DNA from: Actinoplanes nipponensis
Lineage (GTDB): Bacteria > Actinomycetota > Actinomycetes > Mycobacteriales > Micromonosporaceae
Length of the DNA: 64,000 nucleotides
Direction of reading: 5' to 3'
Assembly (NCBI RefSeq): GCF_016862275.1
Contig: NZ_BOMQ01000004.1
Coordinates: forward strand, 1 to 64,000
This document shows, piece after piece, positions 15,260-25,653 of this stretch. Made by a program: the position numbers and the translations under genes. A model generated the notes under the pieces. That model had not been told where the DNA came from. It did no database searches and saw only the letters and a list, made by a program, of their open reading frames with translations. Every line of letters starts with the position of its first letter. Position 1 is the first letter of the stretch.

Positions 15260-15411
15260 GGACCGCATCGCAGCCTGCCACTGGCTCGGCCGCGCCCGCC
15301 ACTAACCCGACCGCGCCCGCCACCGGCCCGGCCGCGCCCGGCGGACCCTCCCGACCGTTCTGGCAAGCAGAGAACCGTCGCCGCTCCGGGCGGGCGGCGA
15401 CGGTCGTGCCG

Positions 15412-17883
15412 TCAGCGGGCCCGGCCGGCCAGCAGGCGCCGAGGGCTGAAACGCACCAGCAGGTCCCGCCCCCGGCTCAAACCGCTCATCCAGCGGGCCG
15501 ACACGTCTCCCGCCCCCATCCGCCAGCGCAGCATCACCGACGGCGGCAGCACGATCGCGGTCAGCCGGGTGCGCCGCGTGGCCGTCTTCGCCAGGCCCTT
15601 GCGGACCTGCTGCAACGCCACCGTCAGCTCGCCGCCCTGCAGCGGCTGCCGGGCGTACCGGGCGCGCTCCTCGGCCCGGCCCAGCAGGGCCGCCGATTCC
15701 GCCGGGCCGTCGGTCAGGTCGGCCTCGCGGACCAGCCGCTGGGCCGTGTGCCGGGGGGTTTCGGTCGGGTCCACCGGTACGCGGTAGTCGACCATCGTGT
15801 CCACCAGCTCGTCCCACGCCGCGTGGGCGTCCTCGCGGGCGCGGACCGCCTCGGTGGTCACCACGATGTCGCGGCTGCCCGGTGGGGCCGGGCCGGTCGC
15901 CGCGGCCACCGCCGTCACCTTGGGGGCCGTCGCCGCGTGCCGGCGCCGGCGTACCAGGATCCGGCGCAGGGCCGGCACCGCCAGCAGCGCCAGGACCAGC
16001 GCGATGATCGCCACCGTCAGCAGCGCCCGCGTCGAGCTGCCCGACCGGTTCGCCGGGTCGTTCGCGTCGAGGCCGCCGGCGTTGAGGTCGCGGTCCGGGC
16101 GGTTCGCCGCGCCCGGGGCCGCCGACGGGTTGGCGCCGGGGGCGAGCGACGCCGAGGACGTCGGGGACGGGGCCTCGACCGCGTCCGTGTCCGGCGCCCA
16201 GTCCGAGCGGGTCGAGCCGACCACCGCGGCGGCCGGGGTGGCGTCGAACGGGACCCAGCCGAAGCCGTCCAGGTAGGCCTCGGTCCAGGCGTGGGCGTTG
16301 CGGTTGGTCAGGATGTACGCGTTGCCGTCGCGGGTGCTGCCGCGGGTGAAGCCGAACGCCACCCGGGCCGGGATGCCCGCCTTGCGCACCATCCACGCCA
16401 TCGCCGCCGCGTACTGCTGGCAGTAGCCCGCCTTGCCGGCCAGGAACGCCGTGATCGCCGACGCGCCGGCCTTCGGGTCCGCGGTCTGCAGGCTGTACGA
16501 GAAGCCGTTGTCCCGGGAGAAGTACCGGTAGATCGCCATGATCTTGTCGTACTCGGTGTCCTCGCTGCGGGTCAGGTCGCCGACCAGCTTGTCGACCTTG
16601 GCGTCGTCCGGCACCGTGGTGAACTGGGTGCGCAGCGGGTTGTCGCGGGCCAGCGCCGGCGCGGTGCGCAGCTCGGCCGGCGTGTACTTGGCCCGCAGGT
16701 AGTCGAACGAGTACTTCTTGCCCTTGGTGGTCGTGCGGTTGGAGTAGACGACCTGCGTGTTGGGGTCGTACGACCAGGCGCCGTCGAGGCCGTCCGTGTC
16801 GATGGTGGTCGCGTAGACCGGCGCCAGGCTCTGGCCGAAGTCGTTGGTGATCTCCACCTCGGCGCGGTACTGGCGGTACTGGGCCTCGGCCGAGGCGGCG
16901 CTCTGCCGGGGGTCGCCCAGGCCCTGCGACAGCGGGCGGCCGTTCGGGGCGCGGTTGCTGAAGCCGTCGGAGGTGAGCACGTCGGCGACGCCGAAGCGCA
17001 GGTAGAACGGGTCCGGCTCGGTGGTGGTGACCCGGACGTAGTTGGTGACCTGGGCCTGGTTGAGCTGGCCGCTCAGCGAGGCGAACAGGTTGATCCGGCC
17101 GCTGCCGCCGCTGCCCGGGCCGCCCGCGCCGGTGCCGCTGCCGACCTGGGTCAGCGAGTTGAGCAGGCCCGTGTTGAGGCCGGGCACGATCAGCGGCAGC
17201 AGCACGGCGGTGGCCACGCCGATGACGGCGAGCCGGCGCCCGGCCGCGGCCAGCGGGGAGGGCTCCCACACGTCCACGTCGCGGCCGTCGCCGGTGAAGC
17301 GGCGGCCGAAGCGGCGGACCCGGTCCACGTTGTCGGCGACCAGCAGCCACAGGAAGCCGGTCGCGCCGACGATGAAGGGCAGCACCGGGACGCTGTCGAC
17401 GTACACGGCCACCGGGACCGAGTAGATGGCCAGCATCGGCAGGCCGGCCAGGGCCGGCCGGCGGGCCACGACGGTGAGCAGGTCGACCGCCACGGCGACC
17501 GCGCCGATGCCGAGGACCGCGACGAACAGCAGGCCCTCGCGGTCCGGCACCGGGACGCCGTACGAGCGGGTGTCGTTGCCGGCGTCGCTGAACAGCGCGC
17601 CGAAGTGTTCGAACGTCGCCGGCGACGGGATCAGCGAGAGCAGTTCCTCGCCGCTGGGGAACATCCAGGTCAGCGTCAGCAGCAGCACGACGACCATGCC
17701 GAGCGCCTGCGCCCAGGTGGGGAAGCGCAGGGTCCGGGTCAGCACCGCCGCCCCGGCGACCAGGCCGACGGCCAGGATGCACTGCATCAGCCAGGTCCAG
17801 GTCTCGAAGATCGCCGACAGCGGTGCCGCCGCCAGCAGGGTCGCGGCCGCCGCCACGAGCCCCAGTCGTCGTCGCCCGGTCAC
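15412..17883 (-). CDS. DUF3488/transglutaminase-like membrane protein (TgpA type)
   Basis: The product is 823 residues from GTG 17883, preceded by GAGGGGAG eight bases upstream, within the end of the DUF58 gene. The N-terminal 230 residues contain about six membrane segments (DUF3488 part). A large extracytoplasmic region follows, with a transglutaminase-like core: GKAGYCQQYAAAMAW (C488), then NRNAHAWTEAYLDGFGWVPFD supplying His and Asp, so the triad is intact. Another membrane segment lies near residue 625 and a cytoplasmic tail ends the protein. Such proteins occur in one operon with MoxR and DUF58 proteins in many actinobacteria; their substrate is not known, and a protease or transferase role at the envelope is inferred. 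It ends close to a repeat-rich gap. Confidence 0.9.
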   Translation of the reverse strand: MTGRRRLGLVAAAATLLAAAPLSAIFETWTWLMQCILAVGLVAGAAVLTRTLRFPTWAQALGMVVVLLLTLTWMFPSGEELLSLIPSPATFEHFGALFSDAGNDTRSYGVPVPDREGLLFVAVLGIGAVAVAVDLLTVVARRPALAGLPMLAIYSVPVAVYVDSVPVLPFIVGATGFLWLLVADNVDRVRRFGRRFTGDGRDVDVWEPSPLAAAGRRLAVIGVATAVLLPLIVPGLNTGLLNSLTQVGSGTGAGGPGSGGSGRINLFASLSGQLNQAQVTNYVRVTTTEPDPFYLRFGVADVLTSDGFSNRAPNGRPLSQGLGDPRQSAASAEAQYRQYRAEVEITNDFGQSLAPVYATTIDTDGLDGAWSYDPNTQVVYSNRTTTKGKKYSFDYLRAKYTPAELRTAPALARDNPLRTQFTTVPDDAKVDKLVGDLTRSEDTEYDKIMAIYRYFSRDNGFSYSLQTADPKAGASAITAFLAGKAGYCQQYAAAMAWMVRKAGIPARVAFGFTRGSTRDGNAYILTNRNAHAWTEAYLDGFGWVPFDATPAAAVVGSTRSDWAPDTDAVEAPSPTSSASLAPGANPSAAPGAANRPDRDLNAGGLDANDPANRSGSSTRALLTVAIIALVLALLAVPALRRILVRRRRHAATAPKVTAVAAATGPAPPGSRDIVVTTEAVRAREDAHAAWDELVDTMVDYRVPVDPTETPRHTAQRLVREADLTDGPAESAALLGRAEERARYARQPLQGGELTVALQQVRKGLAKTATRRTRLTAIVLPPSVMLRWRMGAGDVSARWMSGLSRGRDLLVRFSPRRLLAGRAR

Positions 17884-17896
17884 CGGAGAACTCCCC

Positions 17897-19186
17897 TCAT
17901 CGTCCGACCGTCTCCGCCATGGCCGCGCGGTAGGCGAAGCCCTGCGAGCCCCGGCCGGCCGCCGGCCAGAGCGCGGCGAGCGAGTCGCCGTGCGCCACCG
18001 CCACCGAACGCCAGCCGCTGCGGACCAGGGCCAGCGCCGACGAGCCGTGCGCCCGGTCGGCCTCGGTACGGTCCCCGGGTGTCATGTTCACCCAGGTGGA
18101 ACTGTCGATCGCGAACCCGATGCAGGTCGCGCCGTTGCCGCGCAGCCCGGTCAGCACCTCCGCCTCGGCCGTGCTGAGCGTGCCGAACAGGCCGATCACC
18201 AGGCCGCCGTCGGAGCGCCGCCGGACCTGGTCGACCAGCACCGAGATGTCGCCGGCCGGGGTCAGCTTGACGTCGGCCAGGGTGTCCAGGATGGCGCCCT
18301 CGCCGCCGATCTCGGTGGCGTCGACGTCCACCCCGGCCCCGGTGACCAGGCGCAGCTTGTAGCCGGCCTGGCGCAGGTGCATCGCGATGCTGGCGGCCGC
18401 CGAGACGGCCCACTCGAAGCTGGCCGTCGGGCCCTCACCGCGGTGCGCGGCCAGCCGGGTGTCGAGCACGACCGTGGCCCGGCTCTCCCAGGGCTGCTCC
18501 TCGCGGCGCACCATGAGCTCGCCGGTACGGGCGGTGGAGCGCCAGTGCACCCGGCGCAGGTCGTCGCCGCGCCGGTACTCCCGGGTCGCCGCGTCGTCCT
18601 CGCCGTGCACGGCCACCGAACGGGCTCGGCTGTCGCCCGTGCCCGCGTACTCGCCGGCCAGGCGTACCGCCGGCAGCGGGACGACCTGGGGGATGACGGT
18701 GAGCCGGTCGACGCTGGGGAAGGAGCGGGTCAGCTCGCACAGCCCGAACGGGTCGGTCAGCCGGATCACCAGCGGGCCGACCGGGTAGCGGCCGCGCACG
18801 TCGGCCCGGACCGTGTACGCCACCGAGCTGGCCTGGTGCGCGCCGAGCCGTTCCAGCACCACCCGGGGCCGGCTGCCCAGGGCGTACGGCAGCCGGTCCT
18901 CCAGCAGCAGCGTGCCGGTGGGCAGCCGGGACATGTTCTGCAGGCGCAGGATGACCCGGGCGCTCGAGCCGACCGGGGCCCGGCCCGGCTCCAGCGAGCG
19001 GGTGCACGCCAGCTTGTAGCGGCTGCGGCCGACGTACGCCGCGGCCAGCAGCGGCAGCATGGCCAGCAGGATCGCCACCCGCAGCAGGTCCTTCTCCCCG
19101 AGGATGAACGCGGAGATGGCGGCGGCCGAGCCGGCGGCCAGGAAGGAACGGCCGCGGGTGGTCAGTCCCCGCAGGGCCTCGCGCAT
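17897..19186 (-). CDS. DUF58 domain protein (von Willebrand-A-like)
   Basis: The product is 429 residues from ATG 19186. Two membrane segments lie near residues 14-50 (FLAAGSAAAISAFILG, LRVAILLAMLPLLAAAYV). A beta-rich domain follows, then the DUF58 core: GEDDAATREYRRGDDLRRVHWRSTA at about 200-224 and MVRREEQPW, with a degenerate vWA-like fold to the end. DUF58 proteins are thought to act with MoxR ATPases in assembling or activating partner proteins. The start is one base after the moxR stop, and the transglutaminase gene follows 13 bases after its own stop, so the three genes form one operon. Confidence 0.92.
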   Translation of the reverse strand: MREALRGLTTRGRSFLAAGSAAAISAFILGEKDLLRVAILLAMLPLLAAAYVGRSRYKLACTRSLEPGRAPVGSSARVILRLQNMSRLPTGTLLLEDRLPYALGSRPRVVLERLGAHQASSVAYTVRADVRGRYPVGPLVIRLTDPFGLCELTRSFPSVDRLTVIPQVVPLPAVRLAGEYAGTGDSRARSVAVHGEDDAATREYRRGDDLRRVHWRSTARTGELMVRREEQPWESRATVVLDTRLAAHRGEGPTASFEWAVSAAASIAMHLRQAGYKLRLVTGAGVDVDATEIGGEGAILDTLADVKLTPAGDISVLVDQVRRRSDGGLVIGLFGTLSTAEAEVLTGLRGNGATCIGFAIDSSTWVNMTPGDRTEADRAHGSSALALVRSGWRSVAVAHGDSLAALWPAAGRGSQGFAYRAAMAETVGR

Positions 19187-19187
19187 G

Positions 19188-20237
<1,050 letters not shown>

Positions 20238-20420
20238 GGGCCTCCTCCATGAATTCAACCGAAGGTTCGCGGGCGGCCGGCGGTCCGTGGGCCTCCGGCG
20301 CTCGCCGCCCGTCTCCACAGGTTAGCCCGGTCACAGCAACCTGCCGAGCCGGTGCTAACGCTAGTGACGGCTTGTGGTCAACTGGACACGCATATCGGAT
20401 GGGTTACGAATCGGCCCGGT
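20238..20420. other. Divergent region between moxR and leuS
   Basis: This part of the 367-base gap holds the presumed moxR promoter on the minus strand and no gene. The remainder, toward leuS, carries the inverted repeat, leader peptide and attenuator listed separately. Confidence 0.5.
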
Positions 20421-20458
20421 TGATACCGGTCGCCGCGGGAACCGGACGCCCGGTATCA
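20421..20458. promoter_or_regulatory. Perfect 9-bp inverted repeat over the leuS -10 region
   Basis: TGATACCGG at 20421-20429 is the exact reverse complement of CCGGTATCA at 20450-20458, with 20 bases between. The right arm overlaps TATCAT (20454-20459), a -10 box placed six bases before the leader-peptide ATG. Because the arms lie upstream of the predicted transcript they are likely a DNA operator rather than an RNA hairpin. The binding protein is unknown. Confidence 0.55.
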
Positions 20459-20465
20459 TGCAGTC

Positions 20466-20504
20466 ATGGCTCGGTCCTTCCTGCTTCTTAGCCGGCCGTG
20501 CTGA
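20466..20504 (+). CDS. Leucine leader peptide of leuS
   Basis: A 12-codon frame reads [12 protein letters not shown]. It has three consecutive leucine codons, CTG CTT CTT; CTT is rare in this GC-rich genome, where CTG and CTC dominate. ATG 20466 is placed six bases after a TATCAT -10 box, so the mRNA is probably leaderless. The peptide's stop lies in a hairpin (20500-20523), and a T-tract terminator follows at 20531-20555, before leuS. This is the arrangement of classical amino-acid attenuation: ribosome stalling at Leu codons would favour readthrough when charged leucyl-tRNA is scarce. Confidence 0.72.
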   Translation: MARSFLLLSRPC

Positions 20505-20555
20505 TCTCTTAGCAGAGAACAGCGCGGCGCCCCCTCCTGCGAGAGGGGCTTTTTT
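20500..20555 (+). terminator. leuS attenuator hairpins and T-tract
   Basis: First hairpin, 20500-20523: GCTG and TCTCT pair with AGAGA and CAGC around loop TAGC, with one A-A mismatch. Second hairpin: CCCCTC (20531-20536) pairs with GAGGGG (20543-20548), followed by C and six T (20550-20555), a proper intrinsic terminator and one of the few T tracts in the window. The first hairpin overlaps the leader stop codon, so ribosome position could alter folding. No T-box consensus (GGTGGNACC type) is seen. Confidence 0.68.
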
Positions 20556-20604
20556 GTGCCCTGAAGTAGGTGATCCCGGTCGACTGACTTTTCGAAAGAA
20601 CGAG

Positions 20605-23448
20605 ATGGTGACGATGAGCGAGTCCGAGACCAACGCGGACGTCCCGCCGTACCGCTACACGGCGGCCATGGCCGCGGAGATCGAGCCCCGCTGGCAGGAC
20701 TTCTGGTCCGCCCACGGCACGTTCCACGCGCCCAACCCCACCGGTGAGCTGGCCGATGAGTCCCATCCGCGGGCCGGGGCGCCGAAGCTGCATGTGCAGG
20801 ACATGTTCCCCTACCCGTCCGGCGCCGGCCTGCACGTCGGGCACCCGCTGGGCTACATCGGCACGGACTGCTACACCCGCTACAAGCGGATGGCCGGCTA
20901 CAACGTGCTGCACCCGATGGGCTTCGACGCCTTCGGCCTGCCCGCCGAGCAGTACGCGGTGCAGACCGGCACCCACCCGCGGATCACCACCGAGGCCAAC
21001 GTCGAGCGCTACCGCGGGCAGCTGCGCCGGCTGGGCCTGGCCTATGACGAGCGGCGCAGCTTCTCCACCACCGACCCGGAGTACTACCGCTGGACCCAGT
21101 GGATCTTCCTGCAGGTCTTCAACTCGTGGTTCGACCCGTCCGACGCCAAGGCCAAGCCGATCGAGATCCTGGTCGCGCAGTTCGAGGCCGGCGAGCGCGG
21201 GACCCCCGACGGCCGGCCGTGGGCCGAGCTGTCCGGCGTCGAGCGCCGGCAGGTGATCAACGACTACCGCCTGGCGTACGTCAGCGAGGCGCCGGTCAAC
21301 TGGTGCCCGGGGCTGGGCACGGTGCTGGCCAACGAGGAGGTCACGCCGGACGGGCGCAGCGAGCGCGGCAACTTCCCGGTCTTCAAGCGCAGCCTGAAGC
21401 AGTGGATGATGCGCATCACCTCCTACGGCGACCGCCTGGTCGACGACCTGGACACGCTGGACTGGCCCGAGCCGGTCAAGCTGATGCAGCGCAACTGGAT
21501 CGGCCGCTCCCGGGGTGCGAACGTCGACTTCCCCGTCGAGGTTTCCGGATCTGCCGGCGAGTCCGTAATCTCCGTCTTCACCACCCGCCCGGACACGCTG
21601 TTCGGCGCGACGTACATGGTGCTGGCGCCCGAGCACACCCTGGTCGACACGATCGTGCCGGCCGCCTGGCCCGAGGGCAGCAAGCCGGCCTGGACCGGCG
21701 GGCACGCGAGCCCGGCGGAGGCGGTGGCGGCGTACCGGGCCGCGGCCGCGGCCAAGACCGAGGAGGAGCGGACCGCCGACGGCAAGGTCAAGACGGGCGT
21801 CTTCACCGGCGCGTACGCCACCAACCCGGTCAACGGCGCGCGCATCCCGGTCTTCATCGCCGACTACGTGCTGGCCGGCTACGGCACCGGCGCGATCATG
21901 GCGGTGCCCGGCCAGGACGCCCGCGACTGGGCCTTCGCCGAGGTCTTCGACCTGCCGATCATCCGTACGGTGCAGGCGCCGGACGGGTTCGAGGGCGCCT
22001 TCACCGGCGACGCCCCGGCGATCAACAGCGACTGGCTGAACGGCATGGGCGTGGCCGACGCCAAGGCCGCGATGATCGCCTGGCTGGAGGAGCACGGCCA
22101 CGGCCGCGGCGCCACCACGTTCCGGCTGCGCGACTGGCTGTTCAGCCGGCAGCGCTACTGGGGCGAGCCGTTCCCGATCGTCTACGACGAGACCGGCCTG
22201 CCGGTCGGGCTGCCCGACGAGATGCTGCCGGTGGTGCTGCCGGACACCGACGACTTCTCGCCGCGCACCTTCGACGCCGACGACGAGCACAGCGAGCCGG
22301 AGACGCCGCTGTCGCGCAAGAAGGACTGGGTGACGGTCGAGCTGGACCTAGGCGACGGGCCCAAGACCTACACCCGCGAGACCAACACCATGCCGCAGTG
22401 GGCCGGCTCCTGCTGGTACGAGCTGCGCTACCTGGACCCGCACAACGACAAGGTGCTGGTCGACCCCGAGAACGAGGCCTACTGGATGGGCCCGCGGGAC
22501 GCGGCCGACTGCGGCGGCGTCGACCTGTACGTCGGCGGCGTCGAGCACGCGGTGCTGCACCTGCTGTACGCCCGCTTCTGGCACAAGGTGCTGTACGACC
22601 TGGGCCACATCTCGTCCTTCGAGCCCTTCCGCAAGCTGTTCAACCAGGGCTACATCCAGGCGTACGCGTTCCGGGACGCCCGCGGCGTCATCGTGCCCGC
22701 CGAGGAGGTCGTCGAGCGCGACGGCAAGTGGTACTTCGGCGAGCAGGAGGTGGCCCGCGAGTACGGCAAGATGGGCAAGTCGCTGAAGAACGTGGTCACC
22801 CCGGACGACATGAGCGAGCAGTACGGCGCCGACACGTTCCGGGTCTACGAGATGGCGATGGGCCCGCTGGACGTGTCCCGCCCCTGGGACACCCGGGCGG
22901 TGGTCGGCTCCCAGCGGTTCCTGCAGCGGGTCTGGCGGCTGGTGGTGGACGAGGAGACCGGTGCGGTCCGCGTCACCGACGAGCCGCTGGACCCGGCGAC
23001 CCGGCGGGTGCTGCACCGCACGATCGACGGCGTCCGTGAGGACATGGACGAGCTGCGCTTCAACACGGCCATCGCCAAGCTGATCCAGCTGACCAACACG
23101 CTGACCCCGCTGGCGGCCACCTCCCGGGAGGCGATCGAGCCGCTGGTGCTGATGATGTCGCCGTTCGCGCCGCACCTGGCCGAGGAGATGTGGCGCAAGC
23201 TGGGCCACGACGGCACGCTGGCCTACGCCGACTTCCCGGTGCCCGACCCGGCCCAGCTGGTGGCCGAGTCGATCACCTACCCGGTGCAGGTGAACGGCAA
23301 GGTCCGCGGCCGGGTCGAGGTCGCGCCGGACACGACCGAGGACTCGGTACGGGCGGCAGCGCTGGAGTCGGTCGCCGAGGCGCTGGCCGGCCGGGAGCCG
23401 CGCAAGGTGATCGTGGTCAAGGGGCGGCTGGTCAGCGTCGTCGTCTGA
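20605..23448 (+). CDS. leuS: Leucyl-tRNA synthetase
   Basis: The product is 947 residues, the normal size for actinobacterial LeuRS. I start it at ATG 20605; ATG 20614 is a close alternative, and neither has a strong ribosome binding site. It attaches leucine to tRNA-Leu in the cytoplasm. The class I signatures are HVGHPLG (HIGH equivalent, H77-H80) and KMGKSLKN (KMSKS equivalent, K722-S726). The editing domain between them has [20 protein letters not shown] and [16 protein letters not shown]. The zinc-domain region, catalytic [18 protein letters not shown], anticodon-binding helices and the C-terminal domain with [11 protein letters not shown] are all present. Expression is probably set by the leucine leader peptide and attenuator upstream. 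Confidence 0.98.
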   Translation: MVTMSESETNADVPPYRYTAAMAAEIEPRWQDFWSAHGTFHAPNPTGELADESHPRAGAPKLHVQDMFPYPSGAGLHVGHPLGYIGTDCYTRYKRMAGYNVLHPMGFDAFGLPAEQYAVQTGTHPRITTEANVERYRGQLRRLGLAYDERRSFSTTDPEYYRWTQWIFLQVFNSWFDPSDAKAKPIEILVAQFEAGERGTPDGRPWAELSGVERRQVINDYRLAYVSEAPVNWCPGLGTVLANEEVTPDGRSERGNFPVFKRSLKQWMMRITSYGDRLVDDLDTLDWPEPVKLMQRNWIGRSRGANVDFPVEVSGSAGESVISVFTTRPDTLFGATYMVLAPEHTLVDTIVPAAWPEGSKPAWTGGHASPAEAVAAYRAAAAAKTEEERTADGKVKTGVFTGAYATNPVNGARIPVFIADYVLAGYGTGAIMAVPGQDARDWAFAEVFDLPIIRTVQAPDGFEGAFTGDAPAINSDWLNGMGVADAKAAMIAWLEEHGHGRGATTFRLRDWLFSRQRYWGEPFPIVYDETGLPVGLPDEMLPVVLPDTDDFSPRTFDADDEHSEPETPLSRKKDWVTVELDLGDGPKTYTRETNTMPQWAGSCWYELRYLDPHNDKVLVDPENEAYWMGPRDAADCGGVDLYVGGVEHAVLHLLYARFWHKVLYDLGHISSFEPFRKLFNQGYIQAYAFRDARGVIVPAEEVVERDGKWYFGEQEVAREYGKMGKSLKNVVTPDDMSEQYGADTFRVYEMAMGPLDVSRPWDTRAVVGSQRFLQRVWRLVVDEETGAVRVTDEPLDPATRRVLHRTIDGVREDMDELRFNTAIAKLIQLTNTLTPLAATSREAIEPLVLMMSPFAPHLAEEMWRKLGHDGTLAYADFPVPDPAQLVAESITYPVQVNGKVRGRVEVAPDTTEDSVRAAALESVAEALAGREPRKVIVVKGRLVSVVV

Positions 23449-23560
23449 GCCCGTCCCCGAAGTGAAGTCCCGGCACCGGCCCGTCGCCTCGCGCGGCGGG
23501 CCGGCGCCGTTCGGGAAACCCGGGTGCGCGGGGCCACGGGTGTCCGGGAGGATCCCCGTC

Positions 23561-24817
23561 GTGGCTGATCTCCCGGACGTGCTGACCATCGACCCGCTGA
23601 GCTCGCCCCCGGACGCGAGTGTGCGGCCGCCGGGGTCGAAGAGCATCACCAACCGGGCGCTGCTGTGCGCGGCCCTGGCCCCGGGAACGTCGACGCTGAC
23701 CGGCGCCCTGTTCGCGGACGACACCCGGGCCATGCTCGGCGCGGTCGCCGCCCTGGGCGCCACCGTCGACGCCGACCCCGCCGCCGCGACGGTCACGGTC
23801 ACCGGCGTGGACCCGCGGCTCGGCACGGCGGACGCCACGGTCGACGCGCAGCAGTCCGGCACGACGTCCCGGTTCGTCCTGCCCGCGGCGGCGCTGCGCC
23901 CCGGTCGTACCGTCGTGGACGGCTCGCCGCAGCTGCGCGCCCGGCCGTTCGGGCCGGTCCTGGCCGCCCTGCGGGACGCCGGCGCGGAGGTCTCGCCGGG
24001 CGACTTCCTGCCCGCCACCGTGCGCGGCCCGCTGCCCGGCGGCCCGGTCCGCGTCAGCGGCCACATCTCCAGCCAGTTCCTGTCGGGGCTGCTCATGGCC
24101 GGCCCGCTGATGACCGGCGGCCTGGCCGTGGAGCTGACGTCGGCGCTGGTCTCGGTGCCCTACGTGGAGATGACCAGGGCGGTGATGGCGGCCTTCGGCG
24201 TCGAGGTGGCCGGCCTGACCGTGGCACCGGGCGGCTACCGGGCCACGGACTACGCCATCGAGCCGGACGCCAGCGCGGCCTCGTACTTCCTGGGCGCGGC
24301 GGCGGTCGCCGGCGGTCGGGTGACCGTGCGCGGGCTGGGGACCGGCAGCCTGCAGGGGGATGTCGCGTTCGCCGACGTGCTGGCCCGGATGGGCGCCACC
24401 GTGACCCGCTCGGCCGACTCGCTCACGGTGAGCGCGGGCGGCGCCCTGCACGGCGTGGACGTCGACATGGCCGACATCTCGGACACGGCGCAGACGCTGG
24501 CCGCGGTGGCGGTGTACGCGGACTCCCCGACCCGGGTCCGCGGGATCGGCTTCATCCGCCGGAAGGAGACCGACCGGGTAGCGGCGGTGGTCACCGAGCT
24601 GCGCCGGGCCGGGATCGACGCGGTGGAGGACGAGGACGGCTTCACGATCCACCCGGGTCGGCCGCGGCCGACCCGGTTCGCCACCTATGAGGATCACCGG
24701 ATGGCGATGAGCCTGTCGCTGCTGGGGCTGCGGTCGCCGGGGATCGAGATCGCCGACCCGGGCTGCGTGGCCAAGACCTACCCGGACTTCTTCACGGACC
24801 TCGCCCGGCTGAGCTGA
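23561..24817 (+). CDS. aroA: 3-phosphoshikimate 1-carboxyvinyltransferase (EPSP synthase)
   Basis: The product is 418 residues from GTG 23561, eight bases after GGGAGGA; the frame extends to 23462 without a signal. The enzyme joins shikimate-3-phosphate and phosphoenolpyruvate in aromatic amino-acid synthesis. Motifs: PPGSKSITNRALLCAALA (about 17-34), AQQSGTTSRFVLPAAAL (about 90-106), VSGHISSQFLSGLLMAGPL, DASAASYFLGAAA, and near the end IRRKETDRVAAVVTEL and TYEDHRMAMSLSLLGL. The sequence resembles the usual class I actinobacterial form. It follows leuS by 112 bases on the same strand and ends 22 bases from a convergent gene. Confidence 0.97.
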   Translation: MADLPDVLTIDPLSSPPDASVRPPGSKSITNRALLCAALAPGTSTLTGALFADDTRAMLGAVAALGATVDADPAAATVTVTGVDPRLGTADATVDAQQSGTTSRFVLPAAALRPGRTVVDGSPQLRARPFGPVLAALRDAGAEVSPGDFLPATVRGPLPGGPVRVSGHISSQFLSGLLMAGPLMTGGLAVELTSALVSVPYVEMTRAVMAAFGVEVAGLTVAPGGYRATDYAIEPDASAASYFLGAAAVAGGRVTVRGLGTGSLQGDVAFADVLARMGATVTRSADSLTVSAGGALHGVDVDMADISDTAQTLAAVAVYADSPTRVRGIGFIRRKETDRVAAVVTELRRAGIDAVEDEDGFTIHPGRPRPTRFATYEDHRMAMSLSLLGLRSPGIEIADPGCVAKTYPDFFTDLARLS

Positions 24818-24839
24818 GGCCGGCCGGGAACCGGTCGGG

Positions 24840-25595
24840 TCAGGCGGCGGTCGGGGTGACCAGGGCGGCGGCGGCCGCGTCGCGGCGGGCGGCCAGGCGC
24901 CAGCGCAGCACGATCGTCGTGGTCAGGGCGAAGCCGATCACGGCCGGGGCCAGCGTCAGCGGGTTCATCGAGCCGGGGGAGGCCACCGCCGCGCCGATCA
25001 CCGCGTACGAGACCGCCGACGGCACCGCGGCCAGCGTCGTGCCGAGCAGGTAGCGCTTGCGGCACACCGAGGTGGTGCCGTAGGCGAACCCGATCAGGCC
25101 GAACGGCGCCAGCGGCAGGAAGCGGACCAGCAGCACCGCCGCCAGGCCGCGGCGGTTCAGCCAGCCGTCGAGCCGGTCGAGCCGGCCGCCGGCCCGGGCG
25201 CCGAGCGCGCCTCGGCCCGCCCAGCGGCCCGCGTAGTAGGTCGCCACGGCCGCGATGACGGCCGCGGCCAGCGCGGTGGCCGCGCCGGTGGCCGGTCCGA
25301 GCAGGGCGCCGCAGGCCAGCGTGATCGCGGTCCGCGGCACCAGCACCGACAGGAGCAGGCCACCCACCACCGCGATGGCGACCGCGGCGGCCGGGCCGAG
25401 GGCGACGACCGAGTCGGCGATGGCCTGCAGCGGCAGGACCGCGGCGGCCACGCCGAGGGCGGCGACGACCACGCCCAGGATGCCGAAGCGGGCGAGCCGG
25501 TGACGCGGGCTCGCCGGGTGCGCCGGGTGCTGCGTGCTGACCTGAGGGTCCGTGGCGGGAACGATGCCCCGCGGGGCGATCAGGGTGTCAGTCAT
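24840..25595 (-). CDS. TVP38/TMEM64 (DedA-like, SNARE-associated) membrane protein
   Basis: The product is 251 residues from ATG 25595. About five to six membrane segments are visible between residues 35 and 235. The family motif region reads VPRTAITLACGALLGPATGAATALAAAVIAAVATYYAGRWAG in sections from about residue 86, and FLPLAPFGLIGFAYGTTSV at about 158-176. Proteins of this family are linked to lipid flipping in membranes; a role in returning undecaprenyl phosphate has been shown for some relatives, not for this one. It lies 58 bases after gatD on the same strand and may be cotranscribed with murT-gatD. Confidence 0.85.
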   Translation of the reverse strand: MTDTLIAPRGIVPATDPQVSTQHPAHPASPRHRLARFGILGVVVAALGVAAAVLPLQAIADSVVALGPAAAVAIAVVGGLLLSVLVPRTAITLACGALLGPATGAATALAAAVIAAVATYYAGRWAGRGALGARAGGRLDRLDGWLNRRGLAAVLLVRFLPLAPFGLIGFAYGTTSVCRKRYLLGTTLAAVPSAVSYAVIGAAVASPGSMNPLTLAPAVIGFALTTTIVLRWRLAARRDAAAAALVTPTAA

Positions 25596-25653
25596 GCAGG
25601 CGTACCCCTCAAAATCTCGTCGGTCCAGGTCAGCTGGTCGGGCGCCGGAGAGC

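Larger units (their letters stand above)
14406..15411. other. Kilobase gap filled with degenerate tandem repeats
   Basis: No supportable gene between DUF3040 and the convergent transglutaminase gene. Reading frames on both strands are Arg/Ala/Pro translations of repeats, without starts that have ribosome binding sites. Three separate repeat families of different period are present (about 37, 29 and 7 bases), listed separately. A short 15-16-base repeat (AGGGCGGAGTGC) is also seen near 14785-14820. Confidence 0.6.

Noticed and set aside
20500..20555. T-box riboswitch for leuS
   Set aside because: The conserved T-box antiterminator sequence is missing, and a short peptide with Leu codons explains the terminator better.
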